Origin: Rudanella paleaurantiibacter
GTDB lineage: Bacteria > Bacteroidota > Bacteroidia > Cytophagales > Spirosomataceae
Length of the DNA: 64,000 nt
Assembly: GCF_009184635.1 (NCBI RefSeq)
Contig: NZ_WELI01000002.1
Span: 1 to 64,000, forward strand
Direction: 5' to 3'
Made by a program: the position numbers and the translations under genes. How positions within the stretch are numbered: the first letter of the stretch is position 1; each line of letters starts with the position of its first letter. The notes under the pieces were generated by a model. It was not told the origin of the DNA. It ran no database searches and worked only from the letters and a program-made list of their open reading frames with translations. Below, piece after piece: positions 62,927-64,000 of this stretch.

Positions 62927-63730
62927 TTAAGCAACGGCGTTGAGGGCGCGCTTTAGAAATACATTGGCCAAATGCCGCCGGTATTCCTCCGACGCGTAAT
63001 GGTCCGACATCACCGATACACCCGATGCCACCGAGGTAGCCGATTGGCCGCTGTTCAGTTGTTCTTCAACGGCGGTATCACGGAACGGCGTGTCAGAAAC
63101 GCCCGAAAACGCAACCCGCACCTTTCCGTCGGCTGATTTCACAACGGCACACCCCACAATTGCGTAGCGCGAGGCCGGTTGCGAAAACTTCTGGTAGGTC
63201 ATCCGGGCACCGTTCTCAACCGGCACCCGCACCTCGGTAATCAGTTCGTCGGCAGCCAGAGCCGTCTCGAACATACTCGTGAAAAAGTCGGTGGCTTTGA
63301 TCGAGCGACTCCCCGATGGACCTTCTACCACAATGGTGGCATCAGCGGCCAAAACCATAGCGGGCCAGTCGGCCGAGGGGTCGGCGTGGGCAAGCGACCC
63401 GCCAATGGTACCCCGGTTGCGCACGGCCGGGTCGCCAATATGGCCGGCACCTTCGGCAAACATGGGTACATGCTGCTGCACCAGCCCCGACGATGCAATG
63501 TCGCCGTGGGTACTGCCTGCCCCAATGACCAGTTCGTTTCCGTCAAGCCGAATACCTTTCAGTTCGGCAATACGGCCCACATCGACAAGCGCATCGGGCG
63601 CATTCAAACGCAATTTCATCGACGGAATCAGACTGTGGCCACCCGACAGGGCTTTACCACCTTCGGCCAGCAGGGCAACGGCCTCGGAAATGCTACCGGC
63701 TCTTTTATATTGAAAAGGGTATGTTATCAT
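62927..63730 (-). CDS. FAD-binding subunit of a xanthine dehydrogenase/CO dehydrogenase-type enzyme (CoxM-like)
   Basis: A 267-residue middle subunit that passes electrons from the molybdenum and iron-sulfur centres through FAD. The PCMH-type FAD domain shows ALSGGHSLIPSMKLRL near 27-42, the second FAD site AEGAGHIGDPAVRNRGTIGG-type segment (about 93-112) and the C-terminal CO dehydrogenase flavoprotein domain. The ATG at 63730 gives the usual MITYPFQYKRAGS start; the longer frame would read through the repeat 63746-63832. It follows the CoxL-type gene by about 100 bases. Confidence 0.93.
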   Translation of the reverse strand: MITYPFQYKRAGSISEAVALLAEGGKALSGGHSLIPSMKLRLNAPDALVDVGRIAELKGIRLDGNELVIGAGSTHGDIASSGLVQQHVPMFAEGAGHIGDPAVRNRGTIGGSLAHADPSADWPAMVLAADATIVVEGPSGSRSIKATDFFTSMFETALAADELITEVRVPVENGARMTYQKFSQPASRYAIVGCAVVKSADGKVRVAFSGVSDTPFRDTAVEEQLNSGQSATSVASGVSVMSDHYASEEYRRHLANVFLKRALNAVA

Positions 63731-63745
63731 ATTGAAAGAGTTTAC

Positions 63746-63832
63746 AGTTTTCGGTTCACAGTTTTCAGTTCGGCTGCTCTGCCAGGCTTTCCAGCAGGCA
63801 AACTGTAAACTGAAAACTGTAAACCGAAAACT
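63746..63832. repeat. 25-bp inverted repeat of CAGTTTTC-type words
   Basis: Arms 63746-63770 and 63808-63832 pair with one mismatch around a 37-base loop. The words (AGTTTTCGGTT, ACAGTTTTCAGTT) match those of the repeat at 40709-40805. It lies between the CoxL-type and CoxM-type genes and is transcribed with them if they form one operon. Confidence 0.85.
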
Positions 63833-63837
63833 TCTTT

Positions 63838-64000
63838 TTAGTTCATAGCTCGCCAAACGCGTTCAGGGGTGAGGGGCATCAGGATATCCTTCACCTGATG
63901 GCCTCCGCTCCAGAGGGCGTCGATAACAGCATTGACTACGGCGGGCGTCGACCCGATGGCCCCGGCCTCACCGGCCCCTTTCACACCCAGCGGGTTGTGT
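63838..64000 (-). CDS. Molybdopterin-binding large subunit, xanthine dehydrogenase/CoxL family (C-terminal part)
   Basis: The last 53 codons of a large subunit that continues beyond the window. They include [15 protein letters not shown], in which the glutamate of GAGEAG is the conserved catalytic base of molybdenum hydroxylases, then [12 protein letters not shown] and a [11 protein letters not shown] terminus typical of the family. The substrate cannot be judged from this part, because the active-site loop that marks true CO dehydrogenase is outside. Transcription goes toward the FAD subunit gene. Confidence 0.92.
   Translation of the reverse strand, partial: HNPLGVKGAGEAGAIGSTPAVVNAVIDALWSGGHQVKDILMPLTPERVWRAMN

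Noticed and set aside
63731-63856. Longer start of the CoxM-like gene
   Set aside because: It runs through the 25-bp inverted repeat; the family start MITYPFQY is at 63730.

Overview
The window reads as chromosomal DNA from a Bacteroidota bacterium, most likely order Cytophagales and close to Spirosoma/Rudanella. The reasons are a SusC/SusD pair, single-subunit-type cytochrome b succinate dehydrogenase, DUF4403 and ASPIC/UnbV-type proteins, an absence of clear Shine-Dalgarno sites, and several promoters of the Bacteroidota type (TTG, 19-21 bases, TAnnTTTG). Placement below order level is inference. No 16S rRNA, CRISPR array, phage or plasmid origin was seen.

Layout. 1-1.0 kb: the left end of an IS3-type element cut by the window edge, an AT-rich orphan gene and a cluster of stem-loops without genes. 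1.0-9.3 kb: two paralogous 242-residue outer-membrane-type proteins flanking an AraC regulator and a short-chain dehydrogenase, then a GH65 hydrolase, a DUF4403 lipoprotein and an alpha/beta-hydrolase esterase. 9.5-12.5 kb: an outer membrane protein with an OmpR-type response regulator and its histidine kinase. 12.5-17.2 kb: a long imperfect palindrome, nhaA, a GNAT enzyme, a frameshifted cupin pseudogene, a class A beta-lactamase-like hydrolase and tRNA-Gln(TTG).

17.4-36.6 kb is a carbohydrate utilisation island. A ROK-family repressor is divergent from a GH29 fucosidase with galactose-binding-like domains, a GH18 enzyme, a ROK sugar kinase and a GH20 hexosaminidase. These are followed by SusC, SusD, a large FG-GAP/ASPIC-UnbV protein, a vanadium-haloperoxidase-like phosphatase-fold enzyme and a second GH29 fucosidase. 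Together they suggest uptake and breakdown of a fucosylated, N-acetylglucosamine-containing glycan, with GlcNAc phosphorylated in the cytoplasm.

36.8-50.2 kb is mostly housekeeping: fabD, sdhCAB, a GH3 enzyme, a four-gene run (polysaccharide deacetylase, hemC, GNAT, FtsX-type permease with a His-rich loop), an Hsp20 protein, a family 2 glycosyltransferase and nrdB. 50.4-59.7 kb holds an OPT transporter, a small membrane protein, a 1557-residue multidomain surface protein, a DUF1801 protein and an alkaline-phosphatase-superfamily enzyme. 59.8-64.0 kb is a molybdenum hydroxylase cluster (CoxL-type end, CoxM-type FAD subunit, DUF3445 haem protein, MoxR/CoxD-type ATPase, VWA/CoxE-type protein) running off the right edge.

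A theme across the window is a set of long intergenic inverted repeats (near 12.6, 25.1, 33.6, 35.0, 36.6, 40.7, 62.9 and 63.8 kb), some sharing core words. They sit at gene ends or between operons. Start codons were often moved inward from the longest open frame, because the longer version would run through such a repeat, a promoter or a terminator.
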